From positions 49,903,648 to 49,967,647 of the forward strand of contig OX104115.1 in the NCBI GenBank assembly GCA_944474755.1: a stretch of 64,000 nt of DNA, written 5' to 3'. Position numbers and translations under genes: made by a program. This document shows positions 1 to 11,089 of this stretch, piece after piece. A model generated the notes under the pieces. That model saw nothing but the letters and a program-made list of their open reading frames with translations, made no database searches and was not told the origin of the DNA. Every line of letters starts with the position of its first letter. Position 1 is the first letter of the stretch. The DNA is from Limnoperna fortunei. Taxonomy: Eukaryota > Mollusca > Bivalvia > Mytilida > Modiolidae.

Positions 1-318
1 GACAGCTATATTGCCCGTTACAGATATATCTGTTTATACATACTCTTTACACCCTCCTATGACAGCTATCCTGCCTGTTACAGATATATCTGTTTATACA
101 TACTGTTTACACCCTCCTATGACATCTATCCTGCCTGTTACAGATATATCTGTCTATACATACTCTTTACACCCTCCTATGACAGCTATCCTGCCTGTTA
201 CAGATATATCTGTCTATACATACTCTTTACACCCTCCTATGACAGCTATTCTGCCAGTTACAGATATATCTGTTTATACATACTCTTTACACCCTCCTAT
301 GACAGCTATCCTGCCTGC
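1..318. repeat. 60-bp tandem repeat array (about 5.3 units)
   Basis: Five near-identical 60-base units in exact register (starts at 1, 61, 121, 181, 241) and the first bases of a sixth, differing at only a few positions. Each unit contains CAGATATATCTG, a short palindrome. Because 60 is a multiple of three, one frame stays open across the array and spells a 20-residue repeat, but nothing else suggests coding. The array may start before the window. Confidence 0.9.
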
Positions 319-499
319 CATGCCTTTATGTGTGTCATATGCCAGTGCTGGTATCACACATTTGACCATGTCCAGTAACAGTCCAGGCTTATGGTATGTT
401 GTATGAACCCATTGAAAATTACCAATCTTTGCTGAAACAAAATATATGTTATCATTGTATAATGCTACTAGTATGTGAGAACTGCATAGTTTATTTCAA

Positions 500-1159
500 C
501 AAGTGTGGACACAGGAAAACGTCTCGCCTGCATTCCGCATCAGTAACGAAAATAAATTTCGTCATAAGCATTACGTAAATAGCATTAAATATCAGCAGCG
601 GCCTGTATACCAAATATTGTCACCATACCATGCATAGTTACAGAGGAACTGTCCTAATACAAAAACTTTAACGTAGTTGCTGGACCGTGAAATTGAGGTC
701 AAGGTCAGGTGACACCTATAGCTACCAGACAGTCATGTACTAGTCATCAGCAACCTATATACCAAATATTGTCATCCTACCATGCGTGGTAACAGAGGAA
801 CTGTCGTAACCCAAAAACTTTAACATAGACACTGGACCGTGAAATTGAGATCAAGGTCAGGTGACACCTACCAGACAGTCATGTACTAGTCATCAGCAAC
901 ATATACACCAAATATTGTCATCCTACTATGCATAGTTACAGAGGAACTGCAGTAACCCAAAAACTTTAACGTAGTCGCTGGACTGTGAAATTGAGGTCAA
1001 GGTCAGGTGACAGGTGACTGACTGGCAAGTACTCATCATAAGCTACCTCTGTACTAAATTTGATGGACCTAGGGCTTGGGCTCACAAACATATGAAGCAA
1101 GATGTCAAGTGTTTACGTCGCCGCCGCAGCCGCCGCCAGATTCCCATACAGGCGAAACA
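500..1159. repeat. GTCTCGCC-family dispersed repeat, copy A
   Basis: Starts with AACAAGTGTGGACACAG followed by GTCTCGCCTGCATTCC and ends with a CAGATTCCCATACA...GGCGAAAC segment. The centre (about 612-1015) is nearly three tandem units of about 147 bases containing TGAAATTGAGGTCAAGGTCA. The same family occurs at 46888-47162 and, interrupted, at 50953-59702. The complete 3' end seen near 59668-59702 has a GTCTCGCCT / AGGCGAGAC hairpin that is mostly missing here. A GCCGCC-rich stretch lies near 1118-1137. Non-coding; the architecture (terminal hairpin plus tandem core) resembles bivalve pearl-type repeats. Confidence 0.75.
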
Positions 1160-2440
1160 AAAATGCAAAAGTGAGTTTGCACAATAGAAGTTGTAGCCTG
1201 ACCAAATTGTAGAACTTTTATACATATATTTATTTTTTTTAATTATAATATTCATGGATATATTGGGAAATCATTGTTCTATTTAAAAAAGGGGAAAACA
1301 ATTCCTACTTCAGAAATAGAATAATGATAATGATAATGTTGATATTGTTTCAACCATTTTTCAGCTTTATCACAGATCTAAGCTGGAGTCTTGCATACAC
1401 TGCCCGCAGTAAGACTCAAACAGTGAGGCTCAGGGTTGACAGTCATGTGATCCATATTAGACAACTACCTGACATAATCACTCGGCCCCATTGGCATAAT
1501 TACAAAAATGAAATAACATGTAATACTGGACTGCATCATGCATGCAATTTCAAATTACAAGGCATTTTATTAAAATGATATTTGTTAATAATTGGTGCTT
1601 TTTTAATATAAGTTGTGAAGCTGGATAAGTTATATAATTACAGGTTACAAATCACCAACTGAAAAATAAAGAATAACAGGAAGACTTTAATTTCTTGACC
1701 AACATTGTGTTTTTTGACCTCAATATAATTGTTTTCTCTGGGGTTTAACCTAAGTCTTATTTATATGCATTTAAATGTGTCACAACATGTCACACCATGC
1801 ATCTCCATTATACATGTAACTATCAGGGTTCATCTTCTTATGCAATTTTACCACATTTTACTGAAAAAAATTATATTTATTTTTATTTTTTTAATTCAGT
1901 AATCTCATGGAATAGGAAGAGTACCTGCATTTGAATTTAAGTTGCAGCTAGTGCTTTAAAAACACTGGATTTTAGATTTATATTTAGTTTCTATATTGAC
2001 AATACAATTCATACCCAAAATGTTTTTTTTAAAATCACAATGAAGAAATAATGGATTTAATGGTCAAAATCATACAAATTAGACCTAAATCATACAAGCT
2101 GGCAAGTATGCATCAATATATGCATCATTAAATTAAAATTTCCTATATTTTACTGAACTTTTTTTAATTGGTTTTTTAGCATAAAGTTAGTTATACACAC
2201 TATATATAGTTGGACGGAAAACAGAATCTGACATATTTAGGAGTGGCCATCAAAAGATCATTCAAAACAGGCAAAACATTGGTTAAACAAAAGAGTGGAC
2301 AACAAAAGAACAAACAAACAAAACACAAAAACCAAAATATTAAGCAACACAACCCAACTAAAAACCAGAAGGGTAAACGACTAATGCTCAACGAGTGGCA
2401 CTCGTCGTATTACTCAAGGTAACTATAGTTGAAAACAATC
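1160..2440. other. Interval without a recognised gene
   Basis: AT-rich sequence with homopolymer runs. Open frames at 1324-1578 (+) and 2200-2422 (both strands) are short, compositionally simple and resemble no family I recognise. Nothing further is supported. Confidence 0.5.
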
Positions 2441-2442
2441 AA

Positions 2443-2655
2443 ATACTAGATATAAGAAGATGGCATCCATCTATGTGGGCCCGCCGACCTTGAGGTCAAG
2501 GTCAAAGATCATCAGCCATCATGGTATGTGACACATCACCTTGAAATTATCTACCCACATTCCAAATATCAAAAGCCTACCTCAAAAGATAAAAAAGTTA
2601 TAGCTCTGACACGATTAGTTTTGGACAGACAGACTGATCACTATAGGGTGTCCAA
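2443..2655 (+). repeat. Dispersed repeat, AACTAGATATCAG family, copy 1
   Basis: Diverged copy of a roughly 200-280 base family that begins near ACTAGATAT.AG.AGATGG, runs through GTGGGCCC and GGTCAAGGTCA, then TCTACCCACAT and AATATCAAAAGCCTAC, and ends near CTGATCACTATAGGG. Other copies: 14349-14630 (+), 24500-24734 (minus) and 38681-38805 (+, cut short). Non-coding. Confidence 0.7.
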
Positions 2656-3641
2656 AATTAAGAATTCATTTTGAGCACATTTTTACAGGAGTTTTAAGAT
2701 TTTAAGAAATTTTCCAGCCAGAGAAATAATTGGTCTTTGCCATTTTGTTGCATATTATTATCAGTATACTGGGATTATATCTAAAATTAAGTCTGCATCA
2801 ACACTGTCTTGTCAGATGTGTAATTTGATTTGTTACCCAAACAGTGCATACATACACAAGTGGATAAATATAAAATGCTGATAATAAAGATATATCTCTT
2901 TTATTAACAAAAAATTTAAATGTACTTGTGTCAAGTCTTTTTACGTTGTGGCTTTTTAGTTATCTATAGGGGTCAGAATAGAGTTGGATAGTTTCAAATT
3001 ATTGGCTTTTCCAACATTTTATTCGCACTTATTTGGAAATTGTTGGTCATTTTTGTCGAAAGTTGTCTTTTATATATCCAGATTTTGGTTATTGAGCTAA
3101 ACAATTAAAACCTATTCATCTATACTGGGTATCCTGTGTAGTACTTTAGTAACAACATCATTAGCAGCTTCAATTGGATCCAAGAGGTAGACCACGAATG
3201 CACTTTGAATTAAACAAGAAAATTCTTTCTTCTATGTGACTTGATTATGTTGTCACTTTTTAATGTTGATCCAGTGTGTCATTAATAGTAGAATATTGGA
3301 TTTTAATCTGGTGTAATTGCATACCACTGATTGAAATTGGGTAATTGATAGAATGACCATTCACCAAAATTGCATGTATTCTTATCAGAACCGACCAGCG
3401 GATGGATAAATACATATTTATTTTATCTAGCATACACCAAATGTTACTTTAAGAAGGCTATGGACATAGTTTGCCATTTTTTCTGATTATTTGTAAGTGT
3501 CCTTTGATGCATGGATGTGTCTCAATGTGAACGAGTGTTTTAATCTTGATCGAGTGTACATGTCTGATGGTACGAGAAAGAGCCTGATGGAATGTTGACT
3601 AGTGGATGTATGATTTTGTACATCATGATCAGTCCTGTATG
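2656..3641. other. Interval without a recognised gene
   Basis: AT-rich non-coding sequence. No conserved protein segment, RNA gene or clear repeat boundary was seen. Confidence 0.45.
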
Positions 3642-4035
3642 TAGAGCTCAACAATAATTTAGCTCCTTTTTAAAAAATTTTTTTTATACATGGCCCACCA
3701 AAGTCTCCCATTATTCGTAATGGAGCAAGCCAGAAAGTGATTCACACCCAGGGATTTTATGCATATAATAAGCTATTAAACTGTTTCCCTAAATTGCTAC
3801 ATACTTTTTAATGCCTTTGAAGTTTAACTGATACTTCTACAACCTTAATAGTTACAGAACTGTAGTTTTACACTTTATTCATAATCATGGCATTGTTGTC
3901 AAAATTTGACAATTTAACTAAGATAGCAGTTTAAAGCAGAAAATACGTAAAATTCCCAAGAGTGTTTTTGCTCTATTACGAGTAATGGGACCTATGTAGC
4001 TCCATCCATAAAAAAGAGCTACATTATTGTAGATA
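3642..4035. mobile_element. Short TIR DNA element (AGCTACAATAATGTAGCTC-ended family), intact copy
   Basis: A non-coding element of about 390 bases. Its right end reads GAGCTACATTATTGTAGATA and its left end TAGAGCTCAACAATAATTTAGCTC, an imperfect terminal inverted repeat with a small indel. Just inside, TCCCATTATTCGTAATGGAGCA and TGCTCTATTACGAGTAATGGGA extend the inversion. Flanks TCCTGTATG (3633-3641) and TCCTGAATG (4036-4044) are a possible 9-bp target duplication with one mismatch. A second copy at 51605-59387 is split by younger insertions. A duplication of this length suggests a MULE-type non-autonomous element. Confidence 0.65.
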
Positions 4036-4212
4036 TCCTGAATGAAGTTTGCTAGTTGTGGCCAATTGTGTTCAGCATGTATAATACATGCTTATGTTGT
4101 AGTAGTGGTTGTAGATTGCATATGAACAATCTCTTCGAAATAATTCTGATGTGTAGTGGACCCAATCAAAGTGCACCAGAATAATCAAGCTTGGGATATG
4201 TTACTGACACTG

Positions 4213-5290
4213 GGGAGACCCTAATCTGCGGAAGGGTGGAAAAACCGGAAGGGTTTTTTGGTATATTTTTGCCTATAAATTTCGAACGGATAAACATATC
4301 GATGTAATTTAAACGGATTCTGAAAGATAATTAATTTCTACATAATAAATATAAAATAATTAAAATTATGTTGATTTATATTATTTAAAACTTGACCGGA
4401 AGGGTTTTTTCTCTACTAAAATTGAATACGATTTTTCAACTTTGGACTCAATTTGTTAAAACATGCAATACTCCGGTCAAAATTGGTAAATATATTCCTC
4501 TAGCAAATTTTATAGCGAATCCATTGATATATAACTCAATTTTATTCATGAAAGGGAAAGTTGTCAAAAGTTGACCGGAAGGGTGGTCCGTTGGAGTATT
4601 GCGTACAGTGAAATTTCACCTTTGGACTTAATTTGTAAAAACATGCAATATTCCGGTCAAAATTGGTTAATATATTCCTCTAGTAAATTTTATAGCAAAT
4701 CCATTGATATATAACTCAATTTTATTCATGAAAGGGAAAGTTGTCAAAAGTTGACCGGAAGGGTGGTCCGTTGGAGTATTGCGTACAGTGAAATTTCAAC
4801 TTTGGACTTAATTTGTAAAATCATGCAAAATTCTGGTCAAAATTGGTTAATAAATTCCTCTAGTAAATTTTATAGCAAATCCATTGATATATAACTCAAT
4901 TTTATTCATGAAAGGGAAAGTTGTCATAAGTTGACCGGAAGGGTGGTCCGTTGGAGTATTGCGCACAGTGAAATTTAAAATTTGTACTTAATTTGTAAAA
5001 ACATGCAATATTCCGGTCAAAATTGGTTAATATATTCCTCTAGTAAATTTTATAACAAATCTATTGATATATAACTTAATTTTATTCATGAAAGGGAAAG
5101 TTGTCAAAAGTTGACCGGAAGGGTGGTCCGTTGGAGTATTGCGTACAGTGAAATTTCAACTTTGGACTCAATTTGTTAAAACATGCAATACTCCGGTCAA
5201 AATTGGTTACTATATCCCTCTAGTAAATTATATAGCAAACCCATAGGTATATAACATAATTTTATTTATAAAAGGGAAAGTTGTAAAAAA
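4213..5290 (+). repeat. Left terminal inverted repeat of the MULE with 180-bp tandem units
   Basis: After about 175 unique terminal bases, units restart at about 4391, 4571, 4751, 4931 and 5111, exactly 180 bases apart. Each contains GACCGGAAGGGT, ATTCCGGTCAAAATTGG and TCATGAAAGGGAAAG. The first and last units are the most diverged. Confidence 0.92.
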
Positions 5291-5669
5291 AACCGGATTG
5301 GATGCATGTTCTGTGAAAAAATCAGCCATAGGACACATTTGTTGGAATTTATTTCCACGATGTTTTGAATTCGCATGTCAGCTATTAATTAATAAGCCAT
5401 TAATTGTCAACAGCTTCAAAATATTGAATTACAAAGATATATAATTCAATATATTATATATGAAACGAAATTTTGCAAAATATGAAATGTTGAAATGTAT
5501 TCTACTTTGAAATAATGTTTTAATGTCTAACATTACAACAACCATTTCGATCCCTGAACAGATCTCATCTGGCGGTGGAATCATTGTGCAAATTATTATT
5601 TTCATTTCTTGCATAATGCTACAGATTTCCCCGCTATGCTTGTTTTTAATACAAATTCAAAAAACTATT

Positions 5670-5728
5670 TATTATTCATTCATTCATTTCATTTCATTCA
5701 TTCATTCATTCATTCATTTATTTATTTA
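5670..5728. repeat. (ATTC)n/(ATTT)n microsatellite
   Basis: Simple tetranucleotide repeat immediately left of the MITE at 5729; the same kind of repeat resumes right of it at 5954, so the MITE probably landed inside one microsatellite. Confidence 0.9.
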
Positions 5729-5953
5729 GGGGTCATCCATAATTGTCAACATTTTTCACTAGTTTGCAAAGAGCACTAAAGGGGGGAGGGGTTTCAATTT
5801 CAATATTTTTTCGGTACGTTCTTAACTTCCGGTAATGTGAATGTGCAGACTTACAAAAAATGTTGACATACTCTTTTGGAGGGAGGGAGGGTGTTTTCAA
5901 AAAGAGTGATCATTGCAAACTTGTGAAAAATGTTGACAATTATGTATGACCCC
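5729..5953. mobile_element. MITE with about 31-bp terminal inverted repeats, nested in the MULE
   Basis: Begins GGGGTCATCCATAATTGTCA and ends with the inverse (TGACAATTATGTATGACCCC); the inversion runs about 31 bases and continues loosely into TAGTTTGCAA / TTGCAAACTTG. Flanked by TTA on both sides, compatible with a 3-bp duplication as in PIF/Harbinger elements, but the (ATTT)n context makes this ambiguous. Contains no coding capacity. Confidence 0.75.
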
Positions 5954-6008
<55 letters not shown>

Positions 6009-6012
6009 TTTC
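5954..6012. repeat. (TTTA)n microsatellite
   Basis: About 15 uninterrupted TTTA units between the MITE and the Ulp1-like remnant. It truncates the C-terminal end of that remnant. Confidence 0.95.
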
Positions 6013-6430
6013 AAGGCACTTGCAATTGCAAACGGACCGTAATCAACGTTTCCGTTGTGCCTCTGCGTTTCACGCATTTTAGCAAGTTGAGTCTGCTCTT
6101 TGCCGTAAATTTGATATTCCAAACATGTGGTAATTTTTAATGATAAACTGTCCAAAATATAAATTGCATTTATAGAATTTTGCATTGACAAAACCCAATT
6201 ATCTCGACTCGACCGTGATGGTGAATTTGACATGATGGTGATTTTTGAAATTTAAAACCACAGTTTCTTACCCACCTGTCCTAAATTTTAACTGGTGCTA
6301 ATGTGGTATTTGAAACCCGTTTATTTCTGGGTACTGGGATTTAAGTATATTTTGAGCAGTTATGATTATGTCTGAACATAAATGTTCGTTAGTTAATATT
6401 GATTGTTTATGATGTTGTGTACAAATTCCC
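6006..6430 (-). pseudogene. Ulp1/C48-like cysteine protease remnant inside the MULE
   Basis: Minus-strand translation in two frames gives segments typical of Ulp1-like proteases carried by MULEs: an upstream stretch with SQYPEINGFQ, then NWVLSMQNS, AIYILDSL and finally RHNGNVDYGPFAIA. In the family the last motif is normally DCG.FAIA, with Cys catalytic, and the position before W is normally His. Here they are Tyr and Asn, while Asp of LDSL remains. There are in-frame stops (before the HQLKF segment), at least one frameshift, and the C-terminus runs into the microsatellite. A SUMO-protease-like role is known for the family; this copy should be dead. Confidence 0.7.
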
Positions 6431-7334
6431 ACCCAAGTTAATGTTGTAGAAGCTGACAAATCCGAAATAGGTTCATTAATACAGTTAGTTTTCTCTACAA
6501 AATATCTTCTATTTTTTACGGGCAGGTTTTTATTTTGTTCAACGGCATCTTTGTTTCTTGAAACATATTTTGGAGCTCTACGTACATTATTACATGCTGT
6601 TTCTTCTTTTTTTAAACTTAAATTTATTTGTCTTTTCGATTTACGGGGGAGAACGAGTTTTGATTTTTAAGTTTTTAAAAATTTCGAGCTTTCCCTGTTG
6701 AGGGTATTTTGATTTTAACCTCCATTTTGGGAAGAGTGTTTAACGAAAAGGCCGAATCTGGAGCTGGTTTGAATTCAATTTCGTTATCATTGAATCTTGG
6801 ATGTTTCCTACAGGATTTGTTTTTTTACACTTTTAGACAATGTATGGTGGCACAATGCCCTTAAATTAATAACTCTGTTTTTTCTACTGGTTCTAATCCT
6901 ATGCTCATCTTTGCCGCCAAAATGTGGTAACATATGTAGTAGTGGATTCGCACCGACATGTTACTTTCAGAAATAGTGTAACACAATATTTTCCCTTTCT
7001 ACCGTGGACAATAAATGCCCCTTGTTGAGGAACTAAAGTTATTTAATTATTGTTAATAATAAAACGAACTACTTCAATTCACATCAAAGGCAGGAAATTG
7101 AATTACAGGTTGATTACAGTGTTGATTAGCCTCGTCAAATACCGTGTCATCTGGTCATCTGGCAGTTTGTTAATTACCTGTTGGCTTACTGTTGTTTCAT
7201 TAATTTCGTCATAATTAATTAATACTTCTCCTGTTGACGACACAGGCTTCTCACTTTTGATATATTCAATGATTTCGTCCGGACAAACTATTCTTTTAGG
7301 GAAAATACAATCAGATGGTTCGATAAAAGCCCTG

Positions 7335-7616
7335 TTAAAGTCTTTTTTTTTTCAAGTGATAGTTACCAACTCCAGACCGGTCTCTTAATATTTCAAAAAA
7401 AGGTTTTGTATGTAATAAAGTCCTAAGGCTAAAAGATCTACAGGAAGTTCTTTCCAATCGTTTTCTCTTTTTAAAACAGCATTTCATACTTTCTGAAAGA
7501 TTATTAGTTATTTCCGAATAAGGATCATACATGCCTGGATATTTTTCAATAAGCCATCAACCTGAGTGATTAATTATAGCCTGGGATATTTGTTTGTCAT
7601 AATGTTCTAAAACTTC

Positions 7617-7648
<32 letters not shown>

Positions 7649-7985
7649 TGTGAAGTATATTTAATCCTTAAATTAGAAAACTCTTCTTCGCTCTCGGAGT
7701 GACGCATTTTATCTAAATGGTCAATGAACACTTTTATGTTGTCGGACACCACTCGTTCTTTCAGCCAAAATTTGAAGTCTTCTTTTAAATGATTCCAACA
7801 AAACATAATTGGACAATTTGGGAAACAAGAACGAAAAGAATTTTATTTTTGTCAAGCCTAGGTATTTTTTAATTTAAGAAAAGTAAACAAACTCTCGTGC
7901 CATTTAGCATGTTTTCTCTCATGAATTAAAAAAGGTATTAAAGGAGATTCCTCAAATAAAACAACGGGAGAAACATAACAATCGC
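7335..7985 (-). pseudogene. MULE-type transposase remnant
   Basis: On the minus strand, from 7985 downward: a stretch with VLFEESPLIPFLIHERKH, then FRSCFPNC.IMFCWNHLKEDFKFW, then a helical acidic stretch, and near 7500 SEITNNLSESM followed (after a frameshift) by WKELPVDLLALGLYYIQN. FCWNH and N.SESM followed by a (W)..LP.D.L.L...Y motif are characteristic of MULE transposases in animals. The N-terminus is missing, two or more frameshifts are visible, and a 29-G run interrupts it at 7617. The family cuts and pastes DNA at its own TIRs; this copy is not functional. Confidence 0.7.
7617..7645 (+). repeat. 29-base poly-G run
   Basis: An uninterrupted run of 29 G within the transposase remnant (poly-C, proline codons, on the coding strand). 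It can form G-quadruplexes; its length in assembly may be unreliable. Confidence 0.95.
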
Positions 7986-8921
7986 CTACGCAATACCCAA
8001 ACGGACCACCCTTTCGGTCAACTTTTGACAATTTTTCTTTTCATGAATAAAATTGAGTTATATATCAATAGATTCGCTATAATATTTACTAGAGGCATCT
8101 AATAACTAATTTAGACCCGGGTATTGCATGTTTTTACAAATTGAGTCCAAATTTGAAATTTCACTACAGGCAATACTCCAACGGACCACCCTTCCGGTCA
8201 ACTTTTGACAACTTTCCCTTTCATGAATAAAATTGAGTTATATATCAATGGATTTGCTATAAAATTTACTAGAGGAATATATTAACCAATTTTGACCGGA
8301 ATATTGCATGATTTTACAAATTAAGTCCAAAGTTGAAATTTCACTATACGCAATACTCCAACGGACCACCCTTCCGGTCAACTTTTGACAACTTTCCCTT
8401 TCATGAATAAAATTGAGTTATATATCAATGGATTTGCTATAAAATTTACTAGAGGAATATATTAACCAATTTTGACCGGAGTATTGCACGATTTTAAAAA
8501 TTAAGTCCAAAGTTTAAATTTCACTGTACGCAATACTCCAACGGACCACCCTTCCGGTCAACTTTTGACAACTTTCCTTGCATGAATAAAATTGAGTTAT
8601 ATATCAATGGATTTGCTATAAAATTGACTAGAGGAATATATTAACCAATTTTGACCGGAATTTTATATGTTTTGAAAAAATTGAGTCCAAAGTTGAAAAA
8701 TCGTATTCAATTTTAGTAGAGAAAAAACCCTTCCGGTCAAGTTTGAAATAATTTAAATCAAGATAATTTTAATTATTTTATATTTATTATGTAGAAATTG
8801 TTATTATCTTTCAGAATCCGTTTAAATTACATCGATATCTTTATCCGTTCGAATGTTATAGGCAAAAATATACCAAAAAACCCTTCCGGTTTTTCCACCC
8901 TTCCGCAGATTAGGGTCTCCC
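7985..8921 (-). repeat. Right terminal inverted repeat of the MULE with 180-bp tandem units
   Basis: Inverse of the left arm. Units recur 180 bases apart (start of CGGACCACCCTT.CGGTCAAC at about 8002, 8182, 8362, 8542) followed by the unique terminal segment ending CGCAGATTAGGGTCTCCC. One fewer unit than the left arm, and a 1-base shift in the last unit. Confidence 0.9.
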
Positions 8922-8930
8922 CTGACACTG

Positions 8931-10517
8931 TTATAGAAGTATATAACTTTTTTTTCTTTTCGTCGTGTTCCATCCAATGAAAATGGTATCTAATTTATAT
9001 ATTATACATAATCATCAAAACCATGGGTGATTCTTAATGTGTCACCTGATGGTCCTGAAGTTCTAGTCAAAAGAGCCCCTAACACACTTGCAACACAAAA
9101 CATTGTCGTAGATTTTACAACAACTGTCCTTGACCGATGTATCAAAATTACCGGTAATACTAAAACTATTCTTAAAACTCCCGGTACCGACAGAGGTAAC
9201 TAGCGCAGCGCTTATGGGTATTTTAGACAGCTAACGCGAATAAATTCAGACATTTTAAATATTGTATTATTTATGCTTGTATGTTGTTTTTTTAGAAAGA
9301 AATATTAATTATGCCGATTAGTATTGCTATGATATTCTGTTAACAATAACTATTATCTTTTTTGACGACTATCAAGACTTACATATTTCAGTGCTGGAAG
9401 AAAAATAAGCGTCCCTGAGATAATTTTTTGGTTTTTTGTTTTTTGTTTTTTTTTTTTTTTTTCTTTTTGAAAAAAAAACTTGTCAAAAGTAATAAAATAG
9501 GTTTTCATAATTCTCTGGAAGTCATGTAATGACACTGGGCGGTCCCGTTCATTTTTTAGTAAGACCCATTTCACTGGTACTATTCAAAATGGCGTAAGAT
9601 AACGTAAACATTCATGAAAGTTTGGTTAGATATTATATTCTTCGTATATATAGTTACTAATTTCAAACAATTATAACATAAAGATATTTTATACACAATC
9701 GGCTGACAATTTTAGGTTTTTACCTAATGGTTATCCTCAGTTTACTTACCGTTAGCATAATTCTTACCTGTTTGCCAAAGTTACTTGTCTGGACAGGAAA
9801 ATCTATCGTTGCTCCAAATCAAAAATGAGATCTTAGTTATATTTATAGTAAAAATATATTAATACTAGTCAGATCGGTACTTGGTAAAGTCAATTTGGCA
9901 CTTGGTATGGGCAGTTAGGCACTTGTCTTTTTATAACTATTTTCTGAATATATTATAATATTCAGTAAAAGAAAAATACCTGTGAATTTTTCTATAGATA
10001 AAAGAAATTGTTAAAAAAATAGACACAGCTAACATTAATACATTTACCGAAACTCCAGATGTACTGCAACTGTATTTTATCAAAATATGATACCATGCTA
10101 GGTCTATGTAGACATCATCACACAAAGTTGTCGGGTACCACGAATAACAGAAAACAACAGAAAAACAAGAGGAATAACCGAAAACAATAAAAAAAGTGAC
10201 AGAAAAACACATTAAAATTAATGTTTGTTTTTCAAAACTGTATGTTTAACGTTATAGAAACGCTACGCAAAAAGGGGTGGGGGCGACTGTTATCATGTCT
10301 TTCGGTAGAGCATCGTAAGAATATCAAAGAAAAAATACTGACACATTACAATTTCCATTAAATAATTTTTACAGTAGTTAAAATTGACCCTTTTCCAGTT
10401 TTACATGATTTATTTCCCTTTTTACTTCCAGTTAAAAAAACTACGGCTATCATCACTAAAAGACTATGATATTGACATAAAGATTTTACATTGTTTTTTG
10501 TATTGTTTGACTATGCC
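8931..10517. other. Interval without a recognised gene
   Basis: AT-rich; a T-run with TTTTTTG units lies near 9428-9475. Short open frames at 9353-9574 and 9937-10212 (minus) are low-complexity and not recognisable. Nothing else supported. Confidence 0.5.
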
Positions 10518-11089
10518 AATTTAATTGGTGTGTTCACGTTTCTCCGCCAAATACATTGTGTGTATTGAAAAAAACCTCGTCAAAACTAGCTTGCAGGGTG
10601 TAAAGTTGTGTTAACTGGGTTGGTGCTGTGTCAAAGGTCCCGTCTATATAAAAAATGTCGGTTGCTGCTAAGTGGATAAGTTGCGAGTATTCGAAAACAG
10701 TAGTATTTCCGTCGTCAGCTACATGTAGTAGCTAGTACTGTTTATAACTGACACTTAATACTTATAATTTCTGAGCAAAGTAATTAAGTGTACTTTATAA
10801 TAATTGTATAATAATTTGACACTGCTTTGCATGGTCTTCAAGTGCACATATTTTAATTACTATGATTTATGATATAAGGACATAATAAAAATATTTATTT
10901 CTTATATATATATTATTATAACTTTGCCATAAATTTCAGATAGATTTTCAAGGTTTTACTGTAAACTGCTTAAAATAACATATTTGATTGTTGTAAAAAC
11001 AACAAGCCCTTCCATTGTTAATTTCATGTTGGAGAAACGTGAATAAAAATGTTCAAATGTTGGAGAAACGTGAATAAACCATTAAATTA
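10518..11089. mobile_element. Possible MITE with GTTCACGTTTCTCC inverted ends
   Basis: Left end AATTTAATTGGTGTGTTCAC followed by GTTTCTCC; right end is an imperfect inverse (GGAGAAACGTGAATAAACCA, then TTAAATT). The right end is duplicated in tandem (about 11030 and 11060). No clear target duplication. Tentative. Confidence 0.35.

Larger units (their letters stand above)
4213..8921. mobile_element. MULE (Mutator-like) DNA transposon with 180-bp tandem-repeat TIRs
   Basis: Flanked by the perfect 9-bp direct repeat CTGACACTG (4204-4212 and 8922-8930). The element starts GGGAGACCCTAATCTGCGG and ends with its reverse complement. The inverted repeats are about 0.94-1.08 kb: a unique outer 170 bases, then tandem 180-base units containing TTGACCGGAAGGGTGGTCC. 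The interior holds decayed minus-strand coding remnants of a MULE-type transposase (7335-7985) and a C48/Ulp1-like protease (6006-6430), plus a small MITE and microsatellites. The 9-bp duplication, terminal GGG and the transposase-Ulp1 pairing all fit MULE biology. No intact reading frame survives, so this copy cannot be autonomous. Confidence 0.88.

Noticed and set aside
11..406. 131-codon open frame with repeated peptide
   Set aside because: Arises from the 60-base array keeping frame; no flanking gene structure or recognisable protein.
4391..5290. Regular 180-base repeats considered as a CRISPR-like or centromeric satellite array
   Set aside because: Units are contiguous with no spacers and are mirrored at the other end of a transposon with a target duplication.
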